A stretch of 64,000 nt of DNA from Rhynchopus sp. YZ270_cl-10 (GCA_964035575.1 OZ037857.1:1302001-1366000); one strand, 5' to 3'. Positions 22,501 to 32,359 are shown, counted from the first letter of the stretch. Translations and numbers: made by a program. The notes: generated by a model not told the origin, from the sequence alone.

Positions 22501-25450
22501 CACAAATTTTGCCTCATTTGAGCTTGATTTTTCTAATACCGTTAGTACCCCTTCTACCTCGGGTGTTCCGAGGGGGCTTACCATTCTGGAACCTGCCTTT
22601 GCAGCGCAAGGACAGTCCTATGTAGTGTCTCCTGTCGTGCGTTCGATCGATTCGACAAATTCTCCTGCAGTTATTCCGGTTGGAGCGTTGGTGGTGTGTC
22701 TGCTTATCCCAATTAATGTTCCGGAGAAGGGGGCGGTTCGAACGGTGTTTAGTGATTTCTCTGAATTTGATGCATTCGAAAAAGATGTTATGGTCACAAA
22801 ATTCTACCAAAAGATGAGTCAAGAAGTGCATACCTTCTCTGCAAACGCAACATCCATCTTCGAGGCTGGGACTTACCAGTATGTGTATGAGGTCAGACTT
22901 CCGGACACCACTGTACTTCAAATCGCTGATACAACCTTCGAAGTGGGCTCCGTAGGAACAACACTGTTAACATTATTTAAACAGGATGGAGTGATATCTG
23001 CGAGTCAATTGAATGAATGGGATTTTAGATTGAATGAAATGAAGCTTGTCATCAACATTGCAGGAAATACTTGGAAGGCCGCTGCGAAGGCTGCGACGTT
23101 ATCTCTGAGAAAAGCGTCTGGAGATGCTTCGGTCAACACCACTTCGCATAGCGCATCGATTTTGGTTGATTCCACTACTGGCCTTGAGATTACTGCACTG
23201 CAGACCACCAATACCCTCTCCTCGGCGCTCACAACGCTTGACATTACCGTCTCTCCACAGCCCCTCCTCAACATCATCTCCAACGCTGAGCTTGAAGTGA
23301 AATTCCCTATAGGTTCCGTCTCCGGTGGGATTGCACCTGCCTCGATCATTCTCCCCCTCTCTGCGGCACCTACTGTATACTATGTCGCAGGGAACGGAGA
23401 AGGATTGGTCATGAGCGAGATGGATGTGGTCAGAGGGTCGCGGATTTTGTATTTAGATATTTTGAAGGACACCTGGATGACCGGGGATTTATCGTATGTT
23501 GTGGATGCGATGTCGTGCACAACCTTTCAGGGAGGCGGGTTTAACAATGTTAAAAACGATCTGGTGTCTCTTCGTTTGGTGAATCCGACGAGAATTGAGA
23601 TTACCTTATCATATGCGGGGTACGCTATTGATGTGGATGAGTTGGTAAGGATGGACACTTCGTTGCTTCGGACGGTGAGCGGGATTCAGCCTGACTTTGA
23701 TTACAACCCGACGGTCTTCACAATCACCGCAGTAGGAACAACAGCAGAGGAGATGGCTTCAGGGGGAGGCAAGGATGGGTATAAAATAGCCGCGTTGGTG
23801 CTGTCTGTTGTTGTCGCGGTGTGTGCGTTGTTTTGCCTTTCATTGGCGTCTCCAGTGTTTGTGTGTACAGCATTTGCAGTGCCGTTTTTCTTGGAATGCT
23901 GTGGGTTTGCTGAAGACCGTTATACATACGATGTGTTTGAAGGGTTGCGTTGGTGGGTTCGTCCAGAAGTTTTGAAGCTTGGTGGGTCGGAAGGAGGGTT
24001 TAGCTATTTTGACAATTTTGATAACTCTGTTGACGCAGTGTTGTATGCGCAAGGGAACGTTCTGCTTTGTGTAGTATTCATTGTGGGGCTGCATTTCCTA
24101 CAGTTTTTGGTCGTCTTTTTGCACAAAAAATCCAAAAAAGGGGCAACCTTCATTCTCTCCTCAGCCTCTTGTAGATACCCCTTCCTTTGGTTGGCGATAT
24201 GCTTTCCTATTCAAACCATTCTCTTCCACAACTGCTTTTTCATTGCATTTGACGGCAACGCAGCGACAGCATGGAAGGTGATTGCCGTCCTCCTCGCCGT
24301 TGTGTCCCAGGCTGCCTGCATGGCAGCTATAGTCTTCACCATACGCGAAAGGGAACGCCTCGCCGCCTACTACGACACCACGCATTGGAGAGGGCCCGAT
24401 AAGGGGTTCGAATTTCGGAGGAAGAATGTGGTGTTCAAAGGGTTCTATGCTTCGCACGATGATGATAGGTTGGCAGGTGGTGTGCTGTCGTTGCATGAAG
24501 CGGATAGGGGGGCGAATATGAAGGGAGTAGAGCGGAAGGCGGCGGTGTTGCTGTCGTATGTGCCGGAGCGTGTGTTCTTTGCGGTGGCGACGTGGGTGTG
24601 GTTGGCGGTGCTCAGCGTCATTGCGGCGAGCGCTGCACAGAGCCTCTCAGGGGACGGTGTGGAGAGGTCGTCTCAGGGGCATCTTATCGCGTCGGCAGTG
24701 CTGACAGCGGTGTATCTGGTAGCATGTGTCGTGCTGCGGGCGCTTCGTTCGCTTCTTCTCGACGTAGTGCAGGCTGTGTGTCTCGTGTTCACGTGCTTCA
24801 TCGCAATAAAAGGACAAATTGGCGCAATATTTGCCCTCATATCATTAGTCTTCTTCGCAATTCTCTTCGTCGCCGTGATTGTTGTTTCGGTATGTCGGTT
24901 TTCAAAATTTTTTTTGTATTCTGCACATTTATTACAGCACCTTACAAACCGCATGAAGCTGAAGCAAACTGAGTCGAACATTATTGAAGGCAAACGCGCC
25001 TTTGCAGGAAAGCGCCCTGGGGGCGACTTTATTGACAGATTCTTTGCGAATATGGGGAAGAAGAAGCGCCAGCAGCGGGCACCTGAAAAACAGCGGGGGC
25101 AGACACAGACAGCGTCACCGGTGAAGAGCGACCCAGAACTGCCACCGATGACAACAAACCCAATTCAGAGTGTGTTCTACAGCAAGAGCAACGACTCCAA
25201 GGAGCCTCTACCGCCTCCAGTCATTGACGTTGACGAGCAGGATGCTTCGTATGGACAGGAGCATGTGGCCGATGCACGTGCCTCTTCAGTGTCCGATGGG
25301 AATGTCGTCGCTCAAAACACCTCCTCTTTCCACGTTGCGCGCAGCACCACTCCAGTCTCGGTTCCCTCTGACGATGGTCTCGGTGAATCAAAGCCCGCAT
25401 CAACAGAGCCTGCCCCATCAGTGAAGCATAATAGAGATGAGCAGGAATAG
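19544..25450 (+). CDS. Cadherin-like tandem-repeat, PDZ-containing multi-pass membrane protein
   Basis: This is a single 1968-residue frame. A signal peptide (VVLLCVFAVGCCGQ) is followed by about seven cadherin-like/tandem-95-type beta-sandwich repeats. Six repeat junctions carry the hallmark VNDxPxF (PVNDQPEF, EVNDPPTF, PVNDPPSF, PVNDPPIF, AVNDPPEF, PVNDPPLF), and most repeats carry a WA...PGPxxE motif. A PDZ-like domain (about residues 665-745, VVRVDPDGTAFAAGVRVGMK, then KVNGATV) interrupts one repeat. From about residue 1405 there are roughly eight hydrophobic helices to 1790, then a 175-residue Ser/Pro-rich tail. The family fold mediates Ca-dependent adhesion; surface adhesion with signalling is inferred. 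A GTATGT...TTACAG pair at 24890-24937 spans 48 bases in frame and could be a retained mini-intron. Confidence 0.82.
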   Translation: MSSKVVLLCVFAVGCCGQEFGYEFQFGRDGEALTHVQTNPMIVGNHRPGFRLSLTGGAVTVKEDSGPYRLGQQFATDIEDNNADTQGIQFECRNDNEELFTTKPDIVGCIKNFCVGTTDVPERSGTLVFTPKTDRFGSATVTCYALDDGVPFPVCDGPIMPCTLIACDVNTLQPCNQSPPVEFEIIITPVNDQPEFVHAGDIESPEDTAQCILNWATNVHAGGWEEGYGLQDPQELRWDIQTDNPTLFKTQPYIRYTQGATTGDLCFTPADEMTGVATAQIYLTDTGGRLDGGVDDKPPETITITITEVNDPPTFTPGELKVAVNEDAGPVDIPWATKMSPGPAAEIRAKQQLDKFVITFVNPAHKALFKIEPTISVLTGHLQFEPEDDANTFGIDCAVIVYLLDAALPPDVPMQSVKPWPVLHIEITPVNDPPSFAPPQPQKDVTVLEGQGVVDMQWAKDVCIGKKVPNCVVSEAYAGGENQKIYFELSATNKQLFSSLPQIDANGKLTFQTAEDQDGVSSVTVKQFDTGPAPNEGPSVNFVITILPVNDPPIFQTTTVFIEIDEDAEPTTFLRVLERVSPGPEAEWNQLLTAIVEAGIPEYFVDTPEFQFKTQHMGPTYADMIIAPEANRFGFTNITFKIKDDGGLENSIEWEAEVQKDAAGSIGVTYSDVDVVRVDPDGTAFAAGVRVGMKIKKVNGATVSNERLITEELLTAPDNAKFKMIMQNGTDVTYGPPILVHIKAVNDPPEFLRGDDIEVVEDTPASLAVFQKWAHKNHPGPYEETMQRLIYNITFKPDTALIAPFIAINDEGDLNFTLAPNFFGVIEVSVQVNDVDVAAPTVPLSAWSEAQMFQIKVLPVNDPPLFEISTAPLEVYYCPPADVQLIANCTRDYPNWARLLKPGPDNEADQRFDFTLTPDAAHQADWLDLFEPHHFPTVSRLGTLHFTLKRGALPAEFPNVLTEKHSIIKMQLAMHDDGGIANGGLDTNFASFELDFSNTVSTPSTSGVPRGLTILEPAFAAQGQSYVVSPVVRSIDSTNSPAVIPVGALVVCLLIPINVPEKGAVRTVFSDFSEFDAFEKDVMVTKFYQKMSQEVHTFSANATSIFEAGTYQYVYEVRLPDTTVLQIADTTFEVGSVGTTLLTLFKQDGVISASQLNEWDFRLNEMKLVINIAGNTWKAAAKAATLSLRKASGDASVNTTSHSASILVDSTTGLEITALQTTNTLSSALTTLDITVSPQPLLNIISNAELEVKFPIGSVSGGIAPASIILPLSAAPTVYYVAGNGEGLVMSEMDVVRGSRILYLDILKDTWMTGDLSYVVDAMSCTTFQGGGFNNVKNDLVSLRLVNPTRIEITLSYAGYAIDVDELVRMDTSLLRTVSGIQPDFDYNPTVFTITAVGTTAEEMASGGGKDGYKIAALVLSVVVAVCALFCLSLASPVFVCTAFAVPFFLECCGFAEDRYTYDVFEGLRWWVRPEVLKLGGSEGGFSYFDNFDNSVDAVLYAQGNVLLCVVFIVGLHFLQFLVVFLHKKSKKGATFILSSASCRYPFLWLAICFPIQTILFHNCFFIAFDGNAATAWKVIAVLLAVVSQAACMAAIVFTIRERERLAAYYDTTHWRGPDKGFEFRRKNVVFKGFYASHDDDRLAGGVLSLHEADRGANMKGVERKAAVLLSYVPERVFFAVATWVWLAVLSVIAASAAQSLSGDGVERSSQGHLIASAVLTAVYLVACVVLRALRSLLLDVVQAVCLVFTCFIAIKGQIGAIFALISLVFFAILFVAVIVVSVCRFSKFFLYSAHLLQHLTNRMKLKQTESNIIEGKRAFAGKRPGGDFIDRFFANMGKKKRQQRAPEKQRGQTQTASPVKSDPELPPMTTNPIQSVFYSKSNDSKEPLPPPVIDVDEQDASYGQEHVADARASSVSDGNVVAQNTSSFHVARSTTPVSVPSDDGLGESKPASTEPAPSVKHNRDEQE
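24890..24937 (+). other. Possible 48-base in-frame intron
   Basis: GTATGTCGG at the left and TATTACAG at the right match the donor and acceptor style of other introns in this window, and the segment between is T-rich. Length is a multiple of three with no stop, so the gene reads through either way. Splicing would remove 16 residues near the end of the last membrane helix. Confidence 0.35.
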
Positions 25451-27237
25451 ATGGAAACGGTTAAAAGGGAGTATCTTATATGATTCTTTTTGGTATTTTA
25501 ATTGAGGGGAGGGGCGTTTCGGATGGTACCCTGATAGTTTTTGTGGGGGTAATGTTTTTTTAAAAAATGTTGTATGTTTATGTCTTTGTTTTCTTCAGTT
25601 TATGTTTGTTTTGTGGGGGTTCTTCCCTCCATATACGCGAGTTGCAACTTTCCTTTTTTTTCTCTCTGTTATTTGATGTTAGTATCATCGCTGAACCAAA
25701 GTCGTTCTATTAAGGTACAACACTGCGGCCGGATCGTAGGAGGAAGAACTTCAGTGCTAAAAAAAATCTGTAGTTTTCTTTGGGTTTTTGCGAGCCCGGG
25801 GAATGAGGTTTTTTAAGAAGAGGTTTTACCTTTTGTCATAAAAACAAAATAATCACACCAACGCACACCGCCCGTGTCTTGGTTGGCTTGTGATCCGTTG
25901 AATGTTTAAAAAGTGGTGGTTTTTTTTACAAATAAAAAACTCTCTATTTTGTTTTCCAGTTGTTTCTTTCACCGTTTCCAATATCCTCTCAACGTCATGT
26001 CACGAGCGGGCTGTTGTATTTCAAGTCAAGTTGTTGTTTTTTTTTAATCGACCCCTTTAGTTAAGGGGTTTGTTCAGTTGTTCGCCTACTAAGAGACAGT
26101 TTCCTCTCTCTGCACTGCAATTCGAAAGGTGCCTTATGTTTTATTCCGTTCCGTTGTTTGTCTCTATTGTTTAGTTTTTTGTTTTTGTTTTTTTCTTCCA
26201 CGAAGTGTCGGTGTCTGCGTTCAAAGGGCGTTTTTTGCACTTTCAATCTCACCTTTTTTTTTTGCATCTTGATGGCGGTATCATGAGGCCTTACTTATGA
26301 TACCCAGGCGCAGAGCTCCTTTGATTATGTAGTATAGTGATTAGCATAATTTATGTGACTAAGATCCTACGACAAACGACGAGAGGCTTAGGTTCATTTC
26401 ATCAACTTTTCTTTTCATTTGTGGATTGGCCTGGACTGTGAGTCGTTTCAAATCGACGTACATTGTCCGTTCCTGTCCATAACTAAAAAGGGAAAAAATA
26501 CTGTGTATTGTAACATTCTCCAAGGGTTTGTCTGATATCTCATTTTTCTACGAATTTGGGGAATTTCGGCAAACACCTTGTCAAGCATCCTAGGTTAGTC
26601 AAAAAGATTGTTTTTGTTTGTTTATTCTGTTCTGGTCTGTTCCGAAAAAAAGTCTGAAAAAGAAGAAGGAGAAATGTGAAAAAATCACTCAGGTGGCAAG
26701 GTTGTGACACCAACAACGTGGCTGTGTTTTTCAAAAAAAGGAAAGGGAAAAAGAAATACGCAAAATGGTATCGACAGGAACAAAAGGGAGGGGGGAGGGA
26801 TGTGGCAAGCCAAGGACAGCGCCTTAACGGGTCTGTCTTCTTCCCCACTCGGCATATCCCATCTTACCCCCTTTCTTTTTCAATCACCATGGCTTATTTT
26901 TTCTAAAACAACATGGCGCTGTTTTAGATGTGTGCACACGAGAGGCACATTCATCTTACAAAATTTCGTTTTTTTTTTTTTTTTCTTTTCAAGAATCTTC
27001 ACCATTTAGGTGACTCAGCACACAGCTTAATATTATCTTACCGACTCTTCTTTGCCAGCATCCGTTTGGCCACCCACCCAACCCTCCTTTTTTCAGAGAT
27101 GCGACTAAGTATTCACAACCAAAAGGTAGCATTTCAAATCACTTTTTTAAAAACCCCATTCTTTCTCTCCACTTCCTTTTCAGGGTTGTGTAAAAACAGT
27201 ACATCCCTACACAAGGCATTTTTTTAAACAAAAAAAG
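25451..27237. other. Intergenic, no gene recognised
   Basis: T-rich sequence with dispersed motif copies at about 25999-26035 (GTCACGAGCGGGCTGTTGTA type), 26357-26408 and 26931-26958. A word related to GGCGTTTGCACTTTCAAC is at about 26223-26250. Minus-strand frames here are low in complexity. Confidence 0.5.
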
Positions 27238-29029
27238 ATGCACTCGCGACTCGGCGACCCCCGCGGTGGTGCCAGCCAGGTGCAGTACACATGGTCGATG
27301 GTGGCTGCCAGCTTTATGGTAGGGTTCTGCTCGATGCTTGCTGTCGAGGAGATGGTGAAGCCTTCTCAGGGGGTGATAGAATGCCCGAGCACCTTGGAGG
27401 TCCGCAGTATGCTGAGTAGGTTGGGTCAGCTCAAATATTATGACGACTTTTTGAAGGCGGGGCTGGACCGCCCCGATGTGATCATTGCAAGCTCTTACCT
27501 CGATGTGGCAGACAACGTGCAAGGAATCAAGCCCTACCATTGGGCACGCATCAGAGCTGAGGCCATGCGGATGGCCAAGGGAGGTCCCGTCTCTGTTTCG
27601 AAGATATTAGAGTCTGAACAGCTGTCTCATGTACGTAGTGAGGCACCAAGCATTGGCGTCTTAGATTCGAGCGAGCTCTTTGTAAATATCCCCACAGAAC
27701 AGTACATACCCGACGCAAAGAAGGGTGTTGCGATGATCACAACGATTTGCTCTGGTACCATTCATGATAGGCTGGGTAACATATTCAACACCTTAGCGCT
27801 AGCGAAGGGGCTCGGTGCCTCGGTGCACATCATCTGGCTAGAGGAGGAGGTCTGCAACGCGCGCTTCCCAGCATTGTTTTCCGTAAACGACAAAGTCTCT
27901 GTATCAGTCGTGACGCAGGAGAAGAAGCTGTCCGACGTAGTACCGTCTATCAAAGCCTTCGATGCGGTTTTCACCTATAACACCGGGGTATGTAAAAAGC
28001 GCAGCAATTTGGTGTTTGCCTTTGTCCAGTGGAGTGACATCGTTTCTTTAATTAAAAATGCTCATTTAACCACTCACCCATTTAACCAATCGCACCCAAC
28101 CACAGTACGTCTCTGACCTGATCGGGAACCTCCCCACGCAGATTACCAAACCCGACGACCAGGACACTGCAGTGTGGTATTGCAAGGACGTTAAGTCGCT
28201 CTCAGTCGATCCGTATGCTCAAAAACCTCATTTTCCCCCCTACACTGGCATTTCTCAGCATAATCAACCCTTAGGGATAGCCATCAAAGGATTTTTTTTT
28301 CCTCCACTATCAAATAACCAATTTCTGCCGAAATCTGCCCTTTCATTTCCAAATTTTCACAAAAAAAAAAAACACATGAATATTCACAGATCCAGCGATG
28401 TGGTGTCATGGTTGAAAGACCGTAGCTCTTCTGACCTGAGAAGTCATTTGTTGTACTTGAGTGATGGTGCAGCCTTGGGTGCAAGCACAGAGCTGGTGAA
28501 GCAGGGTGTGCAGCACTTTGGGTTGAGGCTGGGAACAGAGGTGGTGGAGATCTCAAGCAGGCTTGTGAGCAACAATGAGTTGTCGAAGGGGAATGTTGTG
28601 GCGATGTACGAGGCTGACGTGCCGGACGTAGACTTCAACTCTCCGGATGTGGAGGGACACAAGGTGCTCCTGCTCGTGACGCCCTCAGACGGCAAACCCA
28701 TCAAAGCCGTTGTCCCCGACTCCCTCCGCACCATCCTCAGCATCTACAACCCTAACGCAGAACAGTCTGAACGTAACATCCTTGCGCTCCTCGCAGTCTG
28801 TGCAACGCTCTCCTCACAGAACGCAAAAATCGTCCCAGAGTCACCTTCAACACAAACAACTCAAAGTACGCGACCGGAAGCTGTGGTATGTAAAGGGGGG
28901 TCTATTTTGCCCGAAGGTTTGCAAATATTTCAAGCAAAGAACGACCCAAAACCTATCTCGCCCGGGCCTAATCACCCCTGGGTATCCAATGATCCCCGTT
29001 CGTTACCTGATGAGTGGAGGAGGGAGTAG
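27238..29029 (+). CDS. Type II membrane protein, possibly fucosyltransferase-like (3 exons)
   Basis: Exons 27238-27987, 28106-28212 and 28390-29029 join at GTATGT...CCACAG and GTATGC...TTCACAG in frame, giving 498 residues. One hydrophobic segment near the N terminus (YTWSMVAASFMVGFCSMLAV, about residues 18-36) follows a short basic tail, the layout of a Golgi type II glycosyltransferase. The segment GTIHDRLGNIFNTLALAKGL + GASVHIIW resembles the RLGN...A.A..LG....I.W donor-binding start of fucosyltransferase-like folds. That similarity is weak and rests on one motif. The 3' end is uncertain: a GTATGT at 28886 could be another donor, leaving a different C terminus. Confidence 0.6.
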
Positions 29030-29136
29030 GATGGTAACAGTATACCACGAAAGGAGGAACGGCTGAGTGGAGCTCACGAAAAATATGCGAGGTGTCTACA
29101 CGTTATCAATTGTTCAAATTATTCAAAAAGAAAAAA

Positions 29137-29205
29137 CAGTGGAGATTGCACAAACTGTGGCAACACAACCGAGGTGACTACACTACTCCAAACAATTTAT
29201 CAAAA
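29137..29205 (+). repeat. Dispersed repeat, copy interrupted by the Mutator-like element
   Basis: This is the same unit as at 12556 and 12919 (GTGGAGATTGCACAA, CAACACAACCGAGG, CTACACTACTCCAAACAATT). The A-rich tail after CAATTTATC is where the 9-bp duplication and the 29212 element begin, so the repeat was here first. Confidence 0.5.
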
Positions 29206-29211
29206 AAAATA

Positions 29212-30107
29212 GGGAAAACCTTTATTCGGCTCACAAAAAGTAATTTTTCCATCATTCGGCTCACAAAAGTTAATTTTTCCACCATTCTATCAATATTTTG
29301 CCAATTTTTCCATCATTCTATCAAAGTTTATTTTTCACTTTTCGAAGAATTTTTTACCTTTGCGAAAAAAAATTGGGTGGGATTTTTTGCCCGTTTTTAT
29401 AGGTTGTGAGAGAGGAAAATCCGTAGGTGACTGTTGCGCGAAGGTCACGCATGTCAGCAATCACACTATGTGCACCATAGTTTGATACAATTCTCACGTT
29501 ATCGCAGGTCGGGAGGCGACAGCGTCGACGATTGCTGTGCTGGCAACAGGGCTGTTGACATCGTCAGAGGTGCAGGTGTGCTCAGGGTCGTGCTGGGTGA
29601 TGCGACAACCATCACCGTCATTCACCGCACACACCCTCCATGCACACAAGGGTCATTCGGGTGCTTCTGCGGTTCGAGACGCGGAAGGAAAAATGTGGAG
29701 GATGAAGGAGGGCCTGCCACGTTACCGTCTCCTTCAGGTCATCCAAGCTGTTAAACTCGGCACCAGTGACCACTTGTCTTTGCATATTTAGCAAACAGTG
29801 TGTAATTTGTGACCCTGGAAATATAAATTTTTCGAAAAATGCAAAAAAAATGCCCCGTTTTTCCTCAAAAAATCCCGCTCAATTTTTTTTTTTCCAAACG
29901 TAAAAATTTCTTCGAAAAAGTGAAAAATAAACTTTGATAGAATGATGGAAAAATTGGCAAAATATTGATAGAATGGTGGAAAAATTAACTTTTGTGAGCC
30001 GAATGAAGGAAAAATTATAGTAACTTTGATAGAATGATGGATTAATTTTTTTTTGTGAGCCGAATGATGGAAAAATTACTTTTTGTGAGCCGAATAAAGG
30101 TTTTCCC
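29212..30107. mobile_element. Long-TIR Mutator-like element carrying coding-like cargo
   Basis: The 896-base element has long inverted repeats (about 180-240 bases per arm), beginning GGGAAAACCTTTATTCGGCT at 29212 and ending with its complement at 30107. Arms carry repeated words TTCGGCTCACAAAA and ATTCTATCAA. A perfect 9-bp duplication AAAAAAATA stands on each side (29203-29211 and 30108-30116), as in Mutator-like elements. Between the arms (about 29410-29790) the base composition is clearly less AT-rich and a frame of about 85-95 codons is open, as in Pack-MULE elements that pick up host gene pieces. Because the target word is A-rich, duplication support is a little weaker than it looks. 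Confidence 0.65.
29510..29791 (+). other. Coding-like cargo inside the Mutator-like element
   Basis: After a possible acceptor (TTATCGCAG ending at 29508) the frame reads GREATASTIAVLATGLLTSSE and runs to a TAG at 29789-29791. An internal ATG/CTG start would give about 84 residues ending LQVIQAVKLGTSDHLSLHI. No family is recognised and I found no parent copy in this window. It may be a captured exon or an expressed chimaera. Confidence 0.35.
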
Positions 30108-30116
30108 AAAAAAATA

Positions 30117-31276
30117 ATATAATAACAATACACAGCTTGCGCCGCTTCTCTGTTCGTTTGGTCTGACCTGCCAATGATTTTAAAAAAGTTAAAACAAATG
30201 TCTCAGGGGTGATTGTCAAAAAGAAAGAATCACCTCAAGAGATGAACTTAAAATGGGGAAGGGGGAAACGCCCACTTCAAAAGTGAGGTGGTTTCCAGGT
30301 TTTTTTTTCTTTTTATATCGAAGGCGGGTGTGGGGCGTGCTCTTGACTTACCTTTGTGAGAGCAGCGGTATTTTCCGTTATGGGTGGAGGGGGGGGGTTT
30401 CAATTGGGAAGGGGTAATATGAATAACTGAGAGACGCATGGTGTCTCCCAGCGTTCATTTGAGACGTTGCGTTTTTCTTTTTTCCTCGAAATGGATGTAG
30501 GACTGCATGGTTGGGGGTGTCCACCCCCCGGTACAGCCGGTCATTGTACCAAAGGTACACTGTTCACGAGAGGGCTTTGTATTTCAAGTCAACCTTTTTT
30601 TATAGTGTTTGCGCAGAACCTGCCCAAGGTTTTTGCTTTGACTGGGTACTCCATATTAAGTTGTAGTGGGTCCAAGAATCTCTTTGTTTTATCAGTTTCC
30701 AGCCATACCATGCTGGGAACTGTGGTGTGTCTGATAGATGTGTGTACTCTGACACTCCTATTTCATGCTTTCCTTTTTAACCAAAAATGCAAAACGACTG
30801 TGTTAGATAGCCCCTTTTTGGCCTCAGAGAGGTTTCCTCTGCAACGTTTTTCTTTGGGGGGATTATTTTCCTGCCTTTTTTTTGATTAGTTGAATATGAT
30901 AAGGTGACTAAGCACGAGAGGCTTAGGATCATCTTATAAACTTTTCTCTTTTTTTCGGTGCACTGTGAGAGGGGGTTTGTATTTCCTTTTTTTATTTCTC
31001 AGCGAACCAATCTGCAAATGGGGTGACGAAACAACTGTCTTTGTGAGCCTGCATCCACCTTTCTGTGTGCACGTCATCAAATTCATTTTATTGTGTCATA
31101 TTTAGTCAGAGACCCACATTACACTGTACTTGATGAGAGAAGAAAGGGAAAATATGCATTTTTTTTTTCCAAGCCAAAAACAACTCTTCATTTTCTCATG
31201 AAGAACGGAGCATGGCGTGGTTCGTTGATCACCATTGTGCAAATCTCCGAATTCAGTTTTTTTTTTTTTTTTTTTT
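30117..31276. other. Intergenic, dispersed motifs only
   Basis: A long copy of the GTAGGACTGCATGGTTGGGG ... CATTGTACCAAAGGTACACT ... CACGAGAGGGCTTTGTATTT motif lies at 30497-30597, the fullest example with those near 57668 and 63427. The CTAAGCACGAGAGGCTTAGG motif lies at 30902-30945. No gene is seen. Confidence 0.5.
30497..30597 (+). repeat. Dispersed ~100-bp motif GTAGGACTGCATGGTTGGGG
   Basis: Ordered blocks are GTAGGACTGCATGGTTGGGG, GGTGTCCACCC, GGTCATTGTACCAA, GGTACACTGT, CACGAGAGGGCTTTGTATTT and CAAGTCAACC with a T run. Full or partial copies lie at 324-362, 25999-26035, 37305-37352, 57668-57742 and 63427-63495. TATTTCAAGTCAACC is loosely like a Pol III B box and the T run like a terminator, so a SINE is possible. 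TGTACC...GGTACA forms a small stem. Confidence 0.5.
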
Positions 31277-31284
31277 GTTTTTTC

Positions 31285-31582
31285 CAGGCTCTCCGCTAGG
31301 ATTTCCGATTTTGAAAATATTCTGTTGATAGTCCACGTTGGTGGGGTACATGATTGCGCCGCAGGCGCACGGTACGCAACTTTTTTTTTTACCAACGCCC
31401 AATTTTGACTTTTTTGGGACGTTTGAGCACTCACCTCTCCATATCTTCTTCTCCTGAGCTTTTTTGACAGGTAGAACGGGTCTGAACCACTTAGCAGAAC
31501 TTTTTTTTTTTTTCTTTTTTTCCCCATTTTCAAAAAGTTCTGTTGACAATCAACAGAACTTTAGTACCTAGCGGAGTGCCTG
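31285..31582. mobile_element. Short hAT-like element
   Basis: Inverted ends CAGGCTCTCCGCTAGG / CCTAGCGGAGTGCCTG (one mismatch) bound 298 bases. An 8-bp duplication GTTTTTTC flanks both sides (31277-31284 and 31583-31590); because it is T-rich it is weaker proof than the other hAT cases. The interior has GCGCCGCAGGCGCACGGTAC, the complement of the GC-rich motif in other hAT-like elements, and a perfect hairpin AGTTCTGTTGA / TCAACAGAACT near the right end. Confidence 0.62.
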
Positions 31583-31590
31583 GTTTTTTC

Positions 31591-32359
31591 CCGATCTTTT
31601 TTTTTTTTTTTGAAGAAACCTTTGTAAAGATGTGTGCACGACAGGCTTCATCTTACAAGCTTTTTTTTTTAAAAGCGCAGCACTCCCGGGGTTCGATAAC
31701 CCGCGGAGTGTCAGTGCCTGCGTCCCAGAGGCGTTTGCACTATCAACTTCACTTTTGTTTTGGTCAATTTTTCACTACGCATTTGACTACTCTGTATTCT
31801 TCTTTTACAGAATCTTTTTTTTTTTTTGTCTTTGTCATCTTCTCTCTAAGGTGTCATAATATGGTACACAGCTCATCTTTCCAAGGTGTTTCTCTTCACC
31901 TTTCTGTTGTTAACACTACAGTGGAAGCAAACTGCTTTGTCTACAATAGAAAGGGGAACAATAACAGAGAAACAAAACCAAAAAAAAACCCCAAAATGTC
32001 GAGCCCCAGCCCCAATAGGGGTCGGCATTTAAAAAAAAAGGCACAAAAAAAAAATGTACGAAACCACAGAACGAAATGATAAAAGAAAACTTTTTTTTTC
32101 TCAATTCTGGAATAGATACGGTTCCGCATTATTTGTTGAGCTAGGAGTGCGAGAGAGAGGCTTTTTGTTTGTTCTCGTATGATAAAACAGTATAGTATGC
32201 AGGATACGATGTTGCCCTGCATGCAGCACTCTCATTTCTCCCCTTCCCCACGAAGGCCACGACACCCGCAATGGGTAATGGTAATGTGTCGCTCTGAGGA
32301 ATGATCGGCATTTGCTTTCAAAACACACACCCACAGCACAACACACAAACCCCTCCACG
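31591..32359. other. Intergenic upstream of the RING gene
   Basis: The stretch contains a dispersed motif at 31630-31658 and a second one at about 31684-31755 with a T-arm-like hairpin CGGGGTTCGATAACCCG, then GGAGTGTCAGTGCCTGCGTC and GGCGTTTGCACTATCAACTT. Similar 3' parts recur near 26223, 36203, 50104, 61170 (minus) and 63160. No gene is seen. Confidence 0.45.
31684..31755 (+). repeat. Dispersed motif with T-arm-like hairpin
   Basis: CACTCCCGGGGTTCGATAAC folds with CCGCGGAGTG into a stem that contains a T-arm-like GTTCGAT loop. It is followed by TCAGTGCCTGCGTCC and GAGGCGTTTGCACTATCAAC. A partner with GGGTTCGATAAACC is at about 4391-4430. No acceptor, D or anticodon arms are found, so this is not a tRNA. 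A tRNA-derived SINE tail is one explanation. Confidence 0.4.

Noticed and set aside
31684-31720. Possible tRNA because of GGGGTTCGATAACCC
   Set aside because: Only a T-arm-like hairpin is present. No D arm, anticodon arm or acceptor stem could be found upstream, and the motif recurs partially at about 4391 as a dispersed repeat.
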